From contig JAENXB010000003.1 of NCBI GenBank assembly GCA_016649785.1, positions 1 through 32,155 of the forward strand: 32,155 nt of DNA, given 5' to 3'. Positions 8,231-15,738 of this stretch are shown here, in pieces. The notes beneath the pieces were generated by a model. The model worked only from the letters and a program-made list of their open reading frames with translations. It had not been told where the DNA came from and searched no databases. The translations under genes were made by a program, and so were the position numbers. The DNA comes from Flavobacteriaceae bacterium. Its GTDB lineage: Bacteria; Bacteroidota; Bacteroidia; Flavobacteriales; Flavobacteriaceae. Position 1 is the first letter of the stretch. Each line of letters opens with the position of its first letter.

Positions 8231-8260
8231 CAAATATATAAAAACCTCATTAAACACAAT
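8231..8260 (-). promoter_or_regulatory. Promoter for the BatA-like/dihydroorotase-like pair
   Basis: On the minus strand, ATTG at 8260-8257 and TATATTTG at 8238-8231 are separated by 18 bases, close to the Bacteroidota pattern. The start is expected near 8225, with a leader of about 14 bases. Confidence 0.6.
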
Positions 8261-8273
8261 GGTTTCAGGTGAG

Positions 8274-9473
8274 TTAAAGTCGTTTTATCGCAAATTTAAA
8301 ATTGCTGCCTATTCCCGGGGTAGATTCTGCTTTAATATCCCCACCCATATTGTTTACCAGTTTTTTTACCGTGGCAAGCCCAATTCCGCTTCCTGGGTTT
8401 CCTTCCCTGTCTGTGGTTTCCAGAGTTTTAAAAAGTTCAAATATTTTTGAAGAATCCTCAACCAAAAATCCTTCGCCATTATCTATGACTTCAAATTGGT
8501 AAAAATTTTCTGTTTCTTTGAACCTGATATCGATTTTTCGTATTTTTTTCTTGTTATACTTCAGGCCATTGCTGATCAAATTTAAAAATACCTGGGTCAA
8601 CGCGACTTTGTTTACATGGTGAAGCATCGCCGTTTTTGGGTAATTGATCTCTATATCCTCCGAAACTTCATATAATTGGGCAATTCCTTTTAAAATTTGA
8701 CCTAAATCGACATTTTCATAATCTTTTTCCAGAATATGGTCACTTCGGTAAAAACTTAAAATTCCATCTACATAATTCCGAAGGGAATAAGAAGATTCAA
8801 CAAGATAGTTGAGATATTGATTTGTTTCGGCATCAAACTTATCTTTGTTTTCTTCTTTTAAAAGTTCGGTGAGAGAAATAATGTTTGCCAACGGAGATTT
8901 AATATCATGGGAAACCAAGCTGGTAAATTTTTCGAGTTCCCTGTATTTATGCTTTAATTTTTTTTGAACTTGTTGAAATTTCAGGTTTTGCTTTCTAAAT
9001 TCAAACAATAGTTCAAACTGGTTGGCAAGTGCATGAAGGGCTTTTATTTGAAACTCTTCCAGGCTTCGTTCTTTGGTGTCCAAAATATTCAAGACGGCAA
9101 TGGAATAACCTTGTAAATTCTTGATTGGCAAGCCTGTATAAAACTTATAATCTTTGACGAATTCTTTTTTTGAATTATCAAAAAAATTGGGATTTTCAGA
9201 ATAATTTATGCTGTAAATGTCTTTTCCGGAATTTAAAACGGCTTGCGAAAAACCGGTATCACTTTTAATTTCTTCAATATTAATTCCATAACCGGATTTA
9301 ATCCAAACCCGGTTTCTATCCAATACGCTTAAAAAGGCAACCGGGACTTTACAAATACTGGCGGTGAGAAACGTGAGTTGTTCGTAATCCTTATCGGGAA
9401 CGGAATTGGTCATATTATAATCCTTGAGGACGGTTCCTCTTGTTTTTTTATCTAAAAAGGTTTTGCGTTCCAT
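8274..9473 (-). CDS. GAF-domain sensor histidine kinase (copy 1), soluble
   Basis: A 399-residue kinase without membrane segments. Residues about 25-160 form a GAF-like sensor and about 160-185 a coiled-coil linker. The HisKA box SLVSHDIKSPLANI follows, with phospho-acceptor His189. The ATPase domain has the N box (NLISNGLKYN), G1 (DNGEGF) and G2 (GSGIGLATVKKL), so it should be active. No receiver domain or response regulator gene is nearby, and the partner must be encoded elsewhere. It is a paralogue of the next kinase, with the same domain order and length. The GAF part is less conserved than the kinase core, which suggests different signals. An AT-rich dyad lies 38 bases upstream. Confidence 0.93.
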   Translation of the reverse strand: MERKTFLDKKTRGTVLKDYNMTNSVPDKDYEQLTFLTASICKVPVAFLSVLDRNRVWIKSGYGINIEEIKSDTGFSQAVLNSGKDIYSINYSENPNFFDNSKKEFVKDYKFYTGLPIKNLQGYSIAVLNILDTKERSLEEFQIKALHALANQFELLFEFRKQNLKFQQVQKKLKHKYRELEKFTSLVSHDIKSPLANIISLTELLKEENKDKFDAETNQYLNYLVESSYSLRNYVDGILSFYRSDHILEKDYENVDLGQILKGIAQLYEVSEDIEINYPKTAMLHHVNKVALTQVFLNLISNGLKYNKKKIRKIDIRFKETENFYQFEVIDNGEGFLVEDSSKIFELFKTLETTDREGNPGSGIGLATVKKLVNNMGGDIKAESTPGIGSNFKFAIKRL

Positions 9474-9510
9474 AAAGGATAAAATTACCGAGAGCTACAT
9501 AAAAACTTGC

Positions 9511-9530
9511 ATTACTATAAATATAGTAAT
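9511..9530. repeat. Perfect AT-rich dyad between the two kinase genes
   Basis: Attactata, aa, tatagtaat: a 9-bp inverted repeat. It could be an operator for the downstream kinase, or a weak terminator for the upstream one (T-run some bases later on the minus strand). The sequence cannot decide between these. Confidence 0.45.
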
Positions 9531-9562
9531 TTTAAGTTAATGTAAATGAAGGATATTTTATA

Positions 9563-10774
9563 CTATTGGAATCGCATTATGGAAAAATTGAACGTAGTTC
9601 CTTCATTGACCACAGAATTCACTGAAATATCCCCTCCCAAAGTGGTAATCAATTTTTTTACAGTGGAAAGACCTATTCCATTTCCACGATTCCCGCTTCT
9701 GTCGGCTTCAACCAGCACGGTAAAAAGTTTAAAAATTTCTTCCTGTTTGTCTTTTGGGATCCCTATTCCGTTATCGGTTATGGAAAAATGATAGAATTTA
9801 TCATCCTTAGAACAGGTAACATCAATGATAATTTCTTCTTTATTGTTGTATTTCAGGCTATTGCCCAATAAATTCAGAAAAATTTGTTCCAGGGCAGCCC
9901 GGTTGGAATTCAGGATATTATTTTTTTTGGGTAAATTAATAACGCAATCGTAGTTAATATTTAGCAAATCTATAATTTGCTCGAGCAAATCGTGGATGTC
10001 AAAATCTTCATTTAGGGATTCGTCAAGGGTATCGCTTTCATAGTGTTCTAAGATCCCGGTGACATAATTGCTGAGTTTAAAGGAAGATTGTTTTAAATAA
10101 TTTAAATATTCAAGCCCTTTTTGGTCCAGACTTCCGTCATATTTTTTCTTTAACAAATCCACGGTCATCACTATATTGGCCAGTGGCATTTTCATATCGT
10201 GAGATACGGTCCCGGCGAAATCCTTTAACTGTCCATTTCTTGTCCTTAATTTTATTCTTGTCTTTTCCAAATGCAGGTTCTTGCGGCGCAATTCAAATAA
10301 ATTTTCCACCTGCTTTGCCAATGCTTTTAACGCATCTTTTTGCTCGTTATCCAGGGAATTTGACTTTGTGTCCATCACACATAAAGTGCCCAATACCGCT
10401 CCGTTATGTGCTTTTAAAGGCATTCCGGCATAAAAAATAATTGGGGTGTTCGCATCAGTTGTATATGGATTGTCTGCAAAGCGTGGATCTTTTCTGGTGT
10501 CTTTCACTTCCATCAATTCATCGGGATGCAAAATAGCATGTGAGCAATGGGAAATATCCTTGTCGGCTTCACATATATCAGTGCCAACTTTAGACTTAAA
10601 CCACTGTTTCTTTTTTCCTATCAAGGTGATCAGGGAAATGGGCATCTTACAAATAAAAGATGCTAATTTTGTAATATTATCATAATTCTGTTCGGGCTCT
10701 GTATTAAATAATTTAAGATCTTTAAGAGCCGATAACCTTGTTTTTTCGTTAGGCGGAAGCTTGGCTAATATCAT
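9563..10774 (-). CDS. GAF-domain sensor histidine kinase (copy 2), soluble
   Basis: A 403-residue paralogue of the kinase at 8274. The GAF domain covers about residues 20-160 and includes the stretch DISHCSHAILHPDELMEVKD with clustered Cys/His (C68, H76, C77, H79, H83). The HisKA box TVSHDMKMPLANIV has His192, and the ATPase domain shows NLLGNSLKYN, DNGIGIP and GNGIGLSTVKKL. No membrane segment or receiver domain is present. A TTG two codons upstream (10780) could also serve as start; the ATG at 10774 is preferred. This GAF type (CHAIL...DPRFADNPYV) is widespread in sensors and its ligand is usually unknown. Confidence 0.93.
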   Translation of the reverse strand: MILAKLPPNEKTRLSALKDLKLFNTEPEQNYDNITKLASFICKMPISLITLIGKKKQWFKSKVGTDICEADKDISHCSHAILHPDELMEVKDTRKDPRFADNPYTTDANTPIIFYAGMPLKAHNGAVLGTLCVMDTKSNSLDNEQKDALKALAKQVENLFELRRKNLHLEKTRIKLRTRNGQLKDFAGTVSHDMKMPLANIVMTVDLLKKKYDGSLDQKGLEYLNYLKQSSFKLSNYVTGILEHYESDTLDESLNEDFDIHDLLEQIIDLLNINYDCVINLPKKNNILNSNRAALEQIFLNLLGNSLKYNNKEEIIIDVTCSKDDKFYHFSITDNGIGIPKDKQEEIFKLFTVLVEADRSGNRGNGIGLSTVKKLITTLGGDISVNSVVNEGTTFNFSIMRFQ

Positions 10775-10784
10775 AGTCAATAAT

Positions 10785-10825
10785 AAAAAAGGTTAAACTT
10801 CCAGGATTCGTTTTTAGCCGGAAGT
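10785..10825 (-). terminator. Possible terminator after the TIGR02757 gene
   Basis: Acttcc (10797-10802) and ggaagt (10820-10825) can pair, with two further G-C pairs past one bulge. On the minus strand the hairpin is followed by a T-rich run (10785-10790). It is weak, but lies where the lolD/TIGR02757 transcript should end. Confidence 0.4.
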
Positions 10826-10868
10826 GGCAACTAAGTTAATGAATTTTTGGATATAAGTTAAAAAAATG

Positions 10869-11636
10869 TTAATATTTTTCGAACACACCCAGTCCAAATA
10901 ATGCAAAGTCATATTTAACGGGGTCAATTGGGTCCAACTTACGTAAGGAATTATCCAATTCCACAAGTGCTTTACCATCGTTCTGTTTTCGCTTGAGCAA
11001 ACCCAGTTTCCTGGCGGTATTTCCGGAATGTACATCAAGCGGACACGAGAGTTGGGCAGGCGAGAGGCTTTTCCAGATCCCAAAATCTACTCCGGCGGCA
11101 TCGTTTCTGATCATCCATCTCAGGAACATGTTGATGCGTTTTGCCGCCGAATTTTTCAGCGGATCGCTCACATGTTTTTGGGTCCTTGAAGGATGCGGCA
11201 ATTCAAAAAACAGTTGTTTAAACTGATGTATGCTCAACTGAAGGTATTTTGCTTCGGCATATTTGGCAAATACGGCTTCCAATCCATCGTGTTTCAAATA
11301 GATATTTCGAAGGGATTGCACGAAATACTGAAGATCTGTTCCGTTAAAGGTGCGGTGAACAAAATTTTCCAGGGAAATTAAATCGGTTTCAGAATGATTC
11401 ATTACAAAATCAAAAGGCGAATGTTCCAACAACTCCATTAAATTCGAGGCATTGTTCAGGATGCTTTTGCGGTTTCCCCAGGCGATGGTAGCAGTTAAAA
11501 ACCCGGCGATCTCGATATCTTCTTTTTTGCTGAATTGATGCGGGATTTGAACAGGATCTGTTTTTATAAATTCGGGAGAGTTATATTGCTCCACTTTATA
11601 ATCTAAAAATAATTTTAATTCAGATCTTTTGATCAT
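10869..11636 (-). CDS. TIGR02757 (DUF2400) family protein
   Basis: A 255-residue cytoplasmic protein that I recognise as the TIGR02757/DUF2400 family, common in Bacteroidota. Supporting segments are LKLFLDYKVEQYN, IAGFLTATIAWGNRKSI, FVHRTFNGTDLQYF and a C-terminal RMNMFLRWMIR-like helix followed by LDVHSGNTARKLGLL. The all-helical layout and the LDVHSGNTARKLGL stretch resemble the helix-hairpin-helix/endonuclease III superfamily, so a DNA- or base-binding role is possible, but no function has been shown to my knowledge. It follows the LolD-like gene by 25 bases and is probably cotranscribed. Confidence 0.85.
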   Translation of the reverse strand: MIKRSELKLFLDYKVEQYNSPEFIKTDPVQIPHQFSKKEDIEIAGFLTATIAWGNRKSILNNASNLMELLEHSPFDFVMNHSETDLISLENFVHRTFNGTDLQYFVQSLRNIYLKHDGLEAVFAKYAEAKYLQLSIHQFKQLFFELPHPSRTQKHVSDPLKNSAAKRINMFLRWMIRNDAAGVDFGIWKSLSPAQLSCPLDVHSGNTARKLGLLKRKQNDGKALVELDNSLRKLDPIDPVKYDFALFGLGVFEKY

Positions 11637-11661
11637 TCCACTTGCTTTTCAAAACTTATAA

Positions 11662-12321
11662 TTAGACGATCTCTCCATCAACCATGGTCAGTTTCCGGTC
11701 GGCCATATCGGCCAATTCTTCGTTGTGGGTGACAATTACAAAGGTTTGGTGAAATTCTTCCCGAAGTTGAAAAAACAATTTATGCAGGTTTTCCGCCGAT
11801 TCGCTGTCCAGATTTCCCGAAGGCTCATCGGCAAAAATTACCGAAGGATTGTTTATCAGAGAGCGTGCAACTGCAATGCGTTGTTGTTCCCCACCGCTGA
11901 GTTCTCCGGGTTTATGATGCGCCCGGTTGGTCAATCCTAAAAAATCAAGCAGTTCAAGGCCTCTTTTTTCAGCATCGGCTTTAGGTGTTTTTTTGATGAA
12001 AGCGGGGATGCAAATATTTTCCAGGGCTGTAAATTCCGGCAATAATTGATGGAACTGAAAGATGAACCCCACTTGTTCATTCCTGAATTTGGAAAGCTTT
12101 TTCGCACTTTGCGAATAGATATCTATATCGTTTATTTTTAGGGAACTGTCGGGTTGCTTATCCGGTTGGTCCAGGGTTCCCAAAATATGCAGCAACGTGG
12201 TTTTTCCTGCTCCGGAAGGCCCCACAATGGAAACAATCTCACTTTTTTTAATATGAAGATCTACACCTTTTAAAACGTGGAGGTCTCCATAGTATTTGTG
12301 AATATTATTTGCGTAAATCAT
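11662..12321 (-). CDS. lolD: ABC transporter ATP-binding protein, LolD-like
   Basis: A 219-residue ATPase subunit of the MacB/LolD class. Walker A is GPSGAGKTT (34-42), the Q-loop lies in FIFQFHQLLPEFTALEN, the signature is LSGGEQQR (141-148), Walker B is VIFADEPSGNLDS (161-173) and the switch His is 199 in VTHN. In flavobacteria this single-gene form is generally annotated LolD, the ATPase that drives release of lipoproteins from the inner membrane through LolCE. The permease gene is not adjacent, so the assignment to lipoprotein export rests on family resemblance only. It heads a probable two-gene unit with the TIGR02757 gene. Confidence 0.88.
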   Translation of the reverse strand: MIYANNIHKYYGDLHVLKGVDLHIKKSEIVSIVGPSGAGKTTLLHILGTLDQPDKQPDSSLKINDIDIYSQSAKKLSKFRNEQVGFIFQFHQLLPEFTALENICIPAFIKKTPKADAEKRGLELLDFLGLTNRAHHKPGELSGGEQQRIAVARSLINNPSVIFADEPSGNLDSESAENLHKLFFQLREEFHQTFVIVTHNEELADMADRKLTMVDGEIV

Positions 12322-12369
12322 CGGCTTAATTTAAAAGCGAAATTACTTATATTCTTTTGAACCCAACCT

Positions 12370-14817
12370 TTAACTTTTAAAAATGTTTTTAGCCTTGTTG
12401 TAATCTATGTAATAAACCAGCCTTAAGGAAATGTTTTGTCTCAGTGATTCTTCAAACAAATTCCCCAAACTTTCCCCGTAACCCAACTCGCTTTGACTGT
12501 CTAAATTGAAAATAGAATTGCGGTAAAGCAAAATCGCTTCACTTCCCGGCGCAAATTCCCATTTATAACTAAAATCCAGGTTCCAGATATTAAAATTCAC
12601 ATTCGGATTATTATCCGGTGAAATTTGAAATTGTGCGGGGGTTAGACTTCCATTATTTTGTAAGCTGGAAAATTGATTTTCGGCAAATGTTGCCGCCGAC
12701 CAAAAATTCCGGAAACTTAAGTTGAGCGCCTGTTTGGTATTAAAATTATAACTTCCCCGAATTGAATTTTCCACGCTTTGCTTATCCCTGTTTCCAAATA
12801 TAATCGCAGTGGGTTGCAGGGCCACGAAACTTTCCCTGTTTATTGTGTTGTTATATTCGAAGGAATAAATAAGACTGAATTTATCACTGATACGAAACCG
12901 TGGACTAATGCTAAGGTTAACATTTTCCTGCCTTGAATCGGAATAAACCCAGTATCCCACCTTAACATCAATTGCGAATTTTTTTCTGTAATCTGTAGAT
13001 ATCCAGGTGTTGCCACCAATATTTTTATTGTAAATCACATATTGACCATTACGACGGGGTTCAAAAAAGTCTTTGAAATCTGAATTCAGTAATAAAAAGC
13101 CCCCAAATGCAAAGCGTTGTGTAGTGATCGCAAATAGGCTTGCACCAACCCCGGTGCCAACGAATAAGCTTGGAAGATAACGTCGTTTATAGTTCCCGAA
13201 AAGTTGGATATTAAATGTGTTGAATTTTTTTGTTGGCTCAAATATCCTGTAGGAGGTTTCCGCATAGAAATCATTGTAATTATTTGTAAAATTCAATCCC
13301 AGGTCATTTATGTCATAAGTTTCATTTGCAAAATCGTGTTTAAACTCATACCTGAAATTTCCTTTGGTACGTTCTATTCCGAAGGTGGAAGCAAAGCCGG
13401 TGATGTTTTGTTCCGTTTTGTTTACATTGCTCATTTTTGCCTCCCCCGTAAAATTAAAGGAATTGGATTTATTGAAAATATCAAATAAAAACCCGGACAC
13501 ATTTCCATCCCTAAAATGTCCGTTTCGGCTAACATTGGTATTGATGAGGGTAATGGAGGAATTTTGATTGTATTGTTGGTCCAGCACAAAAATATTATAA
13601 TTGGAAAGAGGTTCCGTAATTCTTGTTCTGTTAACCCCGGTGATGGTATCCCTAAAACTGGCATAGGTTTCCTGTGTAATGGCATTAAAAAATCCAATTC
13701 CCAGACCTCTATCGGTTCTGCCTGAAATTTTAAGAGCATTTAGCAAATCGGCTTTTTCGGGATTTTCAATAATTATTTCATCATTGAGCATTTCCTTTTG
13801 AGCTGAATTAAACCCAATGGGAGCATCTCCAATTCGGCGGGAATAAAACAAATCCCCTTTTGTGAACAACTCGGTTCCTTCGGTAAAAAAAGCCCTGTTT
13901 TCACCAAATGTCTGCTCAAAAGGTCCTAAATTCAATTCGACTTTGTCAAAAGCAGTTTGTCCAAAATCGGGGATTAATGTGGCATCCAGGGTAAAAGCAT
14001 CATTTATCCCGTATTTAAAATCCAGTCCGGCACTAAAATTTGATTTGGTATTACCTTGAAAATGTTCTACAGTTGCTGAGGTGTAAGGGTAAAAACTCAA
14101 ACGCACAGGCGGTTCAATATTTTTTATTCCTTTTAGCAATCCGTTATATTGTGAAGATTTTCCTAAAGATTTATTGATATAATTCCAGGTATAAACCTCA
14201 TTTAAATGTGAAATTTTTCGGGCAAACTGAATTCCCCATACTTGTTCTTCCTTTTTTGGAAACCTCAGGGCGGCATAGGGAATTTTTATTTCTGCATACC
14301 ATCCGTTTTCATCGTAAGATATCTCGCCTTCCCACACCACATTATAACTGTAATCTTCGTTATTCCCGGTCATTTTCGCATCGGCTAAAGCCCCGGCGGA
14401 GGTAATTACAAACCGGGTTTGATTTTCTCCGTCATTATAAGTATTGATATCAACTAAAAAGAAATCAGATTGTTCTATATTATCCCTTTGGGTAAATTGC
14501 CTCATGATCCTGTTTGGTTCATTATCCTTCATATAAGCCGCGATGTAAATCCCTTCATCGTCATAGACTACTTTTACCGAGGTAGGGTGGGTTTCACGAC
14601 TGGGATTACCGTCAGCGGGTTCTAGCATTACAAAATTTGTGGCAATGGGTTTATTTTTCCATACCTCATCATTGAGTAAACCGTCAATCCCTGGAGGGTT
14701 TGCGATACGCAAAGCAGTAAATTCTTTTATGGAATCCTTTTCCGGATGTATATTTTGTGCCTGAATTTTGCTGATAAACAGGAAAATTAAAATAAAAAGG
14801 ATGCTTCGATAAGTCAT
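12370..14817 (-). CDS. DUF5916-type outer-membrane protein with CBM9-like domain
   Basis: An 815-residue exported protein. The signal peptide covers about residues 1-20 (ILFILIFLFISKIQAQ). Residues about 35-220 resemble the carbohydrate-binding CBM9/DOMON-like beta-sandwich (IDGLLNDEVWKNKPIATNF, VKVVYDDEGIYIAAYMKD, GWYAEIKIPYAALRFP). The rest is a long run of amphipathic strands typical of the DUF5916 beta-barrel. It is probably an outer-membrane barrel with a surface or periplasmic sugar- or ligand-binding domain; the substrate is unknown. It has its own promoter (TAATTTTG at 14873-14866) and is followed after 48 bases by the LolD-like gene. No SusC/SusD pair or glycoside hydrolase is nearby, so a polysaccharide locus is not supported. 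Confidence 0.88.
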   Translation of the reverse strand: MTYRSILFILIFLFISKIQAQNIHPEKDSIKEFTALRIANPPGIDGLLNDEVWKNKPIATNFVMLEPADGNPSRETHPTSVKVVYDDEGIYIAAYMKDNEPNRIMRQFTQRDNIEQSDFFLVDINTYNDGENQTRFVITSAGALADAKMTGNNEDYSYNVVWEGEISYDENGWYAEIKIPYAALRFPKKEEQVWGIQFARKISHLNEVYTWNYINKSLGKSSQYNGLLKGIKNIEPPVRLSFYPYTSATVEHFQGNTKSNFSAGLDFKYGINDAFTLDATLIPDFGQTAFDKVELNLGPFEQTFGENRAFFTEGTELFTKGDLFYSRRIGDAPIGFNSAQKEMLNDEIIIENPEKADLLNALKISGRTDRGLGIGFFNAITQETYASFRDTITGVNRTRITEPLSNYNIFVLDQQYNQNSSITLINTNVSRNGHFRDGNVSGFLFDIFNKSNSFNFTGEAKMSNVNKTEQNITGFASTFGIERTKGNFRYEFKHDFANETYDINDLGLNFTNNYNDFYAETSYRIFEPTKKFNTFNIQLFGNYKRRYLPSLFVGTGVGASLFAITTQRFAFGGFLLLNSDFKDFFEPRRNGQYVIYNKNIGGNTWISTDYRKKFAIDVKVGYWVYSDSRQENVNLSISPRFRISDKFSLIYSFEYNNTINRESFVALQPTAIIFGNRDKQSVENSIRGSYNFNTKQALNLSFRNFWSAATFAENQFSSLQNNGSLTPAQFQISPDNNPNVNFNIWNLDFSYKWEFAPGSEAILLYRNSIFNLDSQSELGYGESLGNLFEESLRQNISLRLVYYIDYNKAKNIFKS

Positions 14818-14865
14818 GTATGGGATATTCTGTTCTTAAAAGACAGGTTAAGATTTGCAAGGTTA

Positions 14866-14873
14866 CAAAATTA
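14866..14873 (-). promoter_or_regulatory. Promoter -7 element for the DUF5916 gene
   Basis: TAATTTTG on the minus strand matches TAnnTTTG and gives a leader of about 43 bases. No -33 TTTG was found at the right distance. Confidence 0.55.
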
Positions 14874-14943
14874 TTGAAGTATTTTTGATATGGAAAGAAT
14901 ATAATACCTGAATTAAAAATATTTAATTTGTTTATATTTTTAT

Positions 14944-14951
14944 TACTTTTG
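14944..14951 (+). promoter_or_regulatory. Promoter -7 element for msrA
   Basis: TACTTTTG matches TAnnTTTG and places the start near 14957, about 18 bases before the ATG. A TTTG at 14927-14930 is only 13 bases upstream, shorter than usual. Confidence 0.6.
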
Positions 14952-14974
14952 TTAAACAAAATAAGATAAGCGAA

Positions 14975-15520
14975 ATGAATAATGAAAAAATAGGAATTGC
15001 AAGCCTGGCCGGTGGATGTTTTTGGTGCACCGAAGCTGTATTTGAAAGAATAGCGGGCGTGACCAAAGTGATTTCAGGATTTACCGGCGGAACCATTAAA
15101 AATCCGGCATACAGGGAAATTATCACGGGGAGGACCGGTCATGCGGAAGCGGTGGAAATTCATTTTAATCCGGAAATTATCAGTTTTGAGGAATTGTTGT
15201 ATATCTTTTTTAGCATTCACGATCCCACAACACTCAACAGGCAGCAATATGACGTGGGAACCCAATACAGGAGCGCAATATTTTATCATTCAGAAGAACA
15301 AAAAGAAACAGCCTTCAAAGTAATTGAACGTCTTGAAAAGGAAAAGGTTTTTAATGCTCTCATTGTGACCGGGATCACAGCTGCAACTACTTTTTATGAG
15401 GCTGAACCGGAACATAAGGAATATTATTCCAAACACAGGGAACAGCAATACTGCCAGGTAATAATAGATCCTAAGATCAAAAAGTTGAAAGAATTATTTT
15501 CGGAAAAATTAAAAAACTAA
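14975..15520 (+). CDS. msrA: Peptide-methionine (S)-S-oxide reductase
   Basis: Repairs oxidised protein methionine (S-sulfoxide) in the cytoplasm, using thioredoxin as reductant. The 181-residue protein has the catalytic motif GGCFWCTE (Cys15; second Cys18), the segments GFTGGTIKNPAYREIITGRTGHAEAV and IHDPTTLNRQQYDVGTQYRSAI, and a late Cys160 in QQYCQ that can act as resolving cysteine. The otherwise common glutamate after IVT is Gly (VTGITAATTFYEAE). There is no fused MsrB domain. It is followed 10 bases later by a 50-residue gene and then a strong terminator, so the two form one transcript. Confidence 0.96.
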   Translation: MNNEKIGIASLAGGCFWCTEAVFERIAGVTKVISGFTGGTIKNPAYREIITGRTGHAEAVEIHFNPEIISFEELLYIFFSIHDPTTLNRQQYDVGTQYRSAIFYHSEEQKETAFKVIERLEKEKVFNALIVTGITAATTFYEAEPEHKEYYSKHREQQYCQVIIDPKIKKLKELFSEKLKN

Positions 15521-15530
15521 TTTGGAAATT

Positions 15531-15683
15531 ATGTATAAGTTTAGCGAGGAATACAGCCGGGAAGTTACCGAAGAATTAACAGAAAACTTTAAAAATATAA
15601 TCAGTCGGTTAGGGGAAGAAATCTGCGAATCCGAGAGAGATTATTATAGAAGCCGAAATAGTTTAGAAAATTTTCAATTTTAA
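15531..15683 (+). CDS. Small charged protein, 50 aa, downstream of msrA
   Basis: An ATG-to-TAA frame of 50 residues: MYKFSEEYSREVTEELTENF followed by KNIISRLGEEICESERDYYR and SRNSLENFQF. It begins 10 bases after the msrA stop and its stop codon abuts the terminator stem. It is highly charged, helical in appearance, with one Cys and no membrane segment. The tight position between msrA and the terminator favours a real gene; I do not recognise a family. It may be a small partner of MsrA or simply cotranscribed. Confidence 0.6.
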   Translation: MYKFSEEYSREVTEELTENFKNIISRLGEEICESERDYYRSRNSLENFQF

Positions 15684-15724
15684 ATAGATAAGCGGTTGCC
15701 GAACTGGCAACCGCTTATCTATTT
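15682..15724. terminator. Strong bidirectional terminator after msrA unit
   Basis: Bases 15682-15700 and 15706-15724 form a perfect 19-bp stem around a 5-base loop (gaact), with A/T at the outer ends. It separates the msrA unit from the convergent TonB receptor gene. Confidence 0.92.
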
Positions 15725-15738
15725 AAAAGAGGGTGATT

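Noticed and set aside
14684..14959. 91-codon minus-strand frame upstream of and overlapping the DUF5916 gene
   Set aside because: It overlaps the signal peptide region of the real gene in another frame and covers its promoter.
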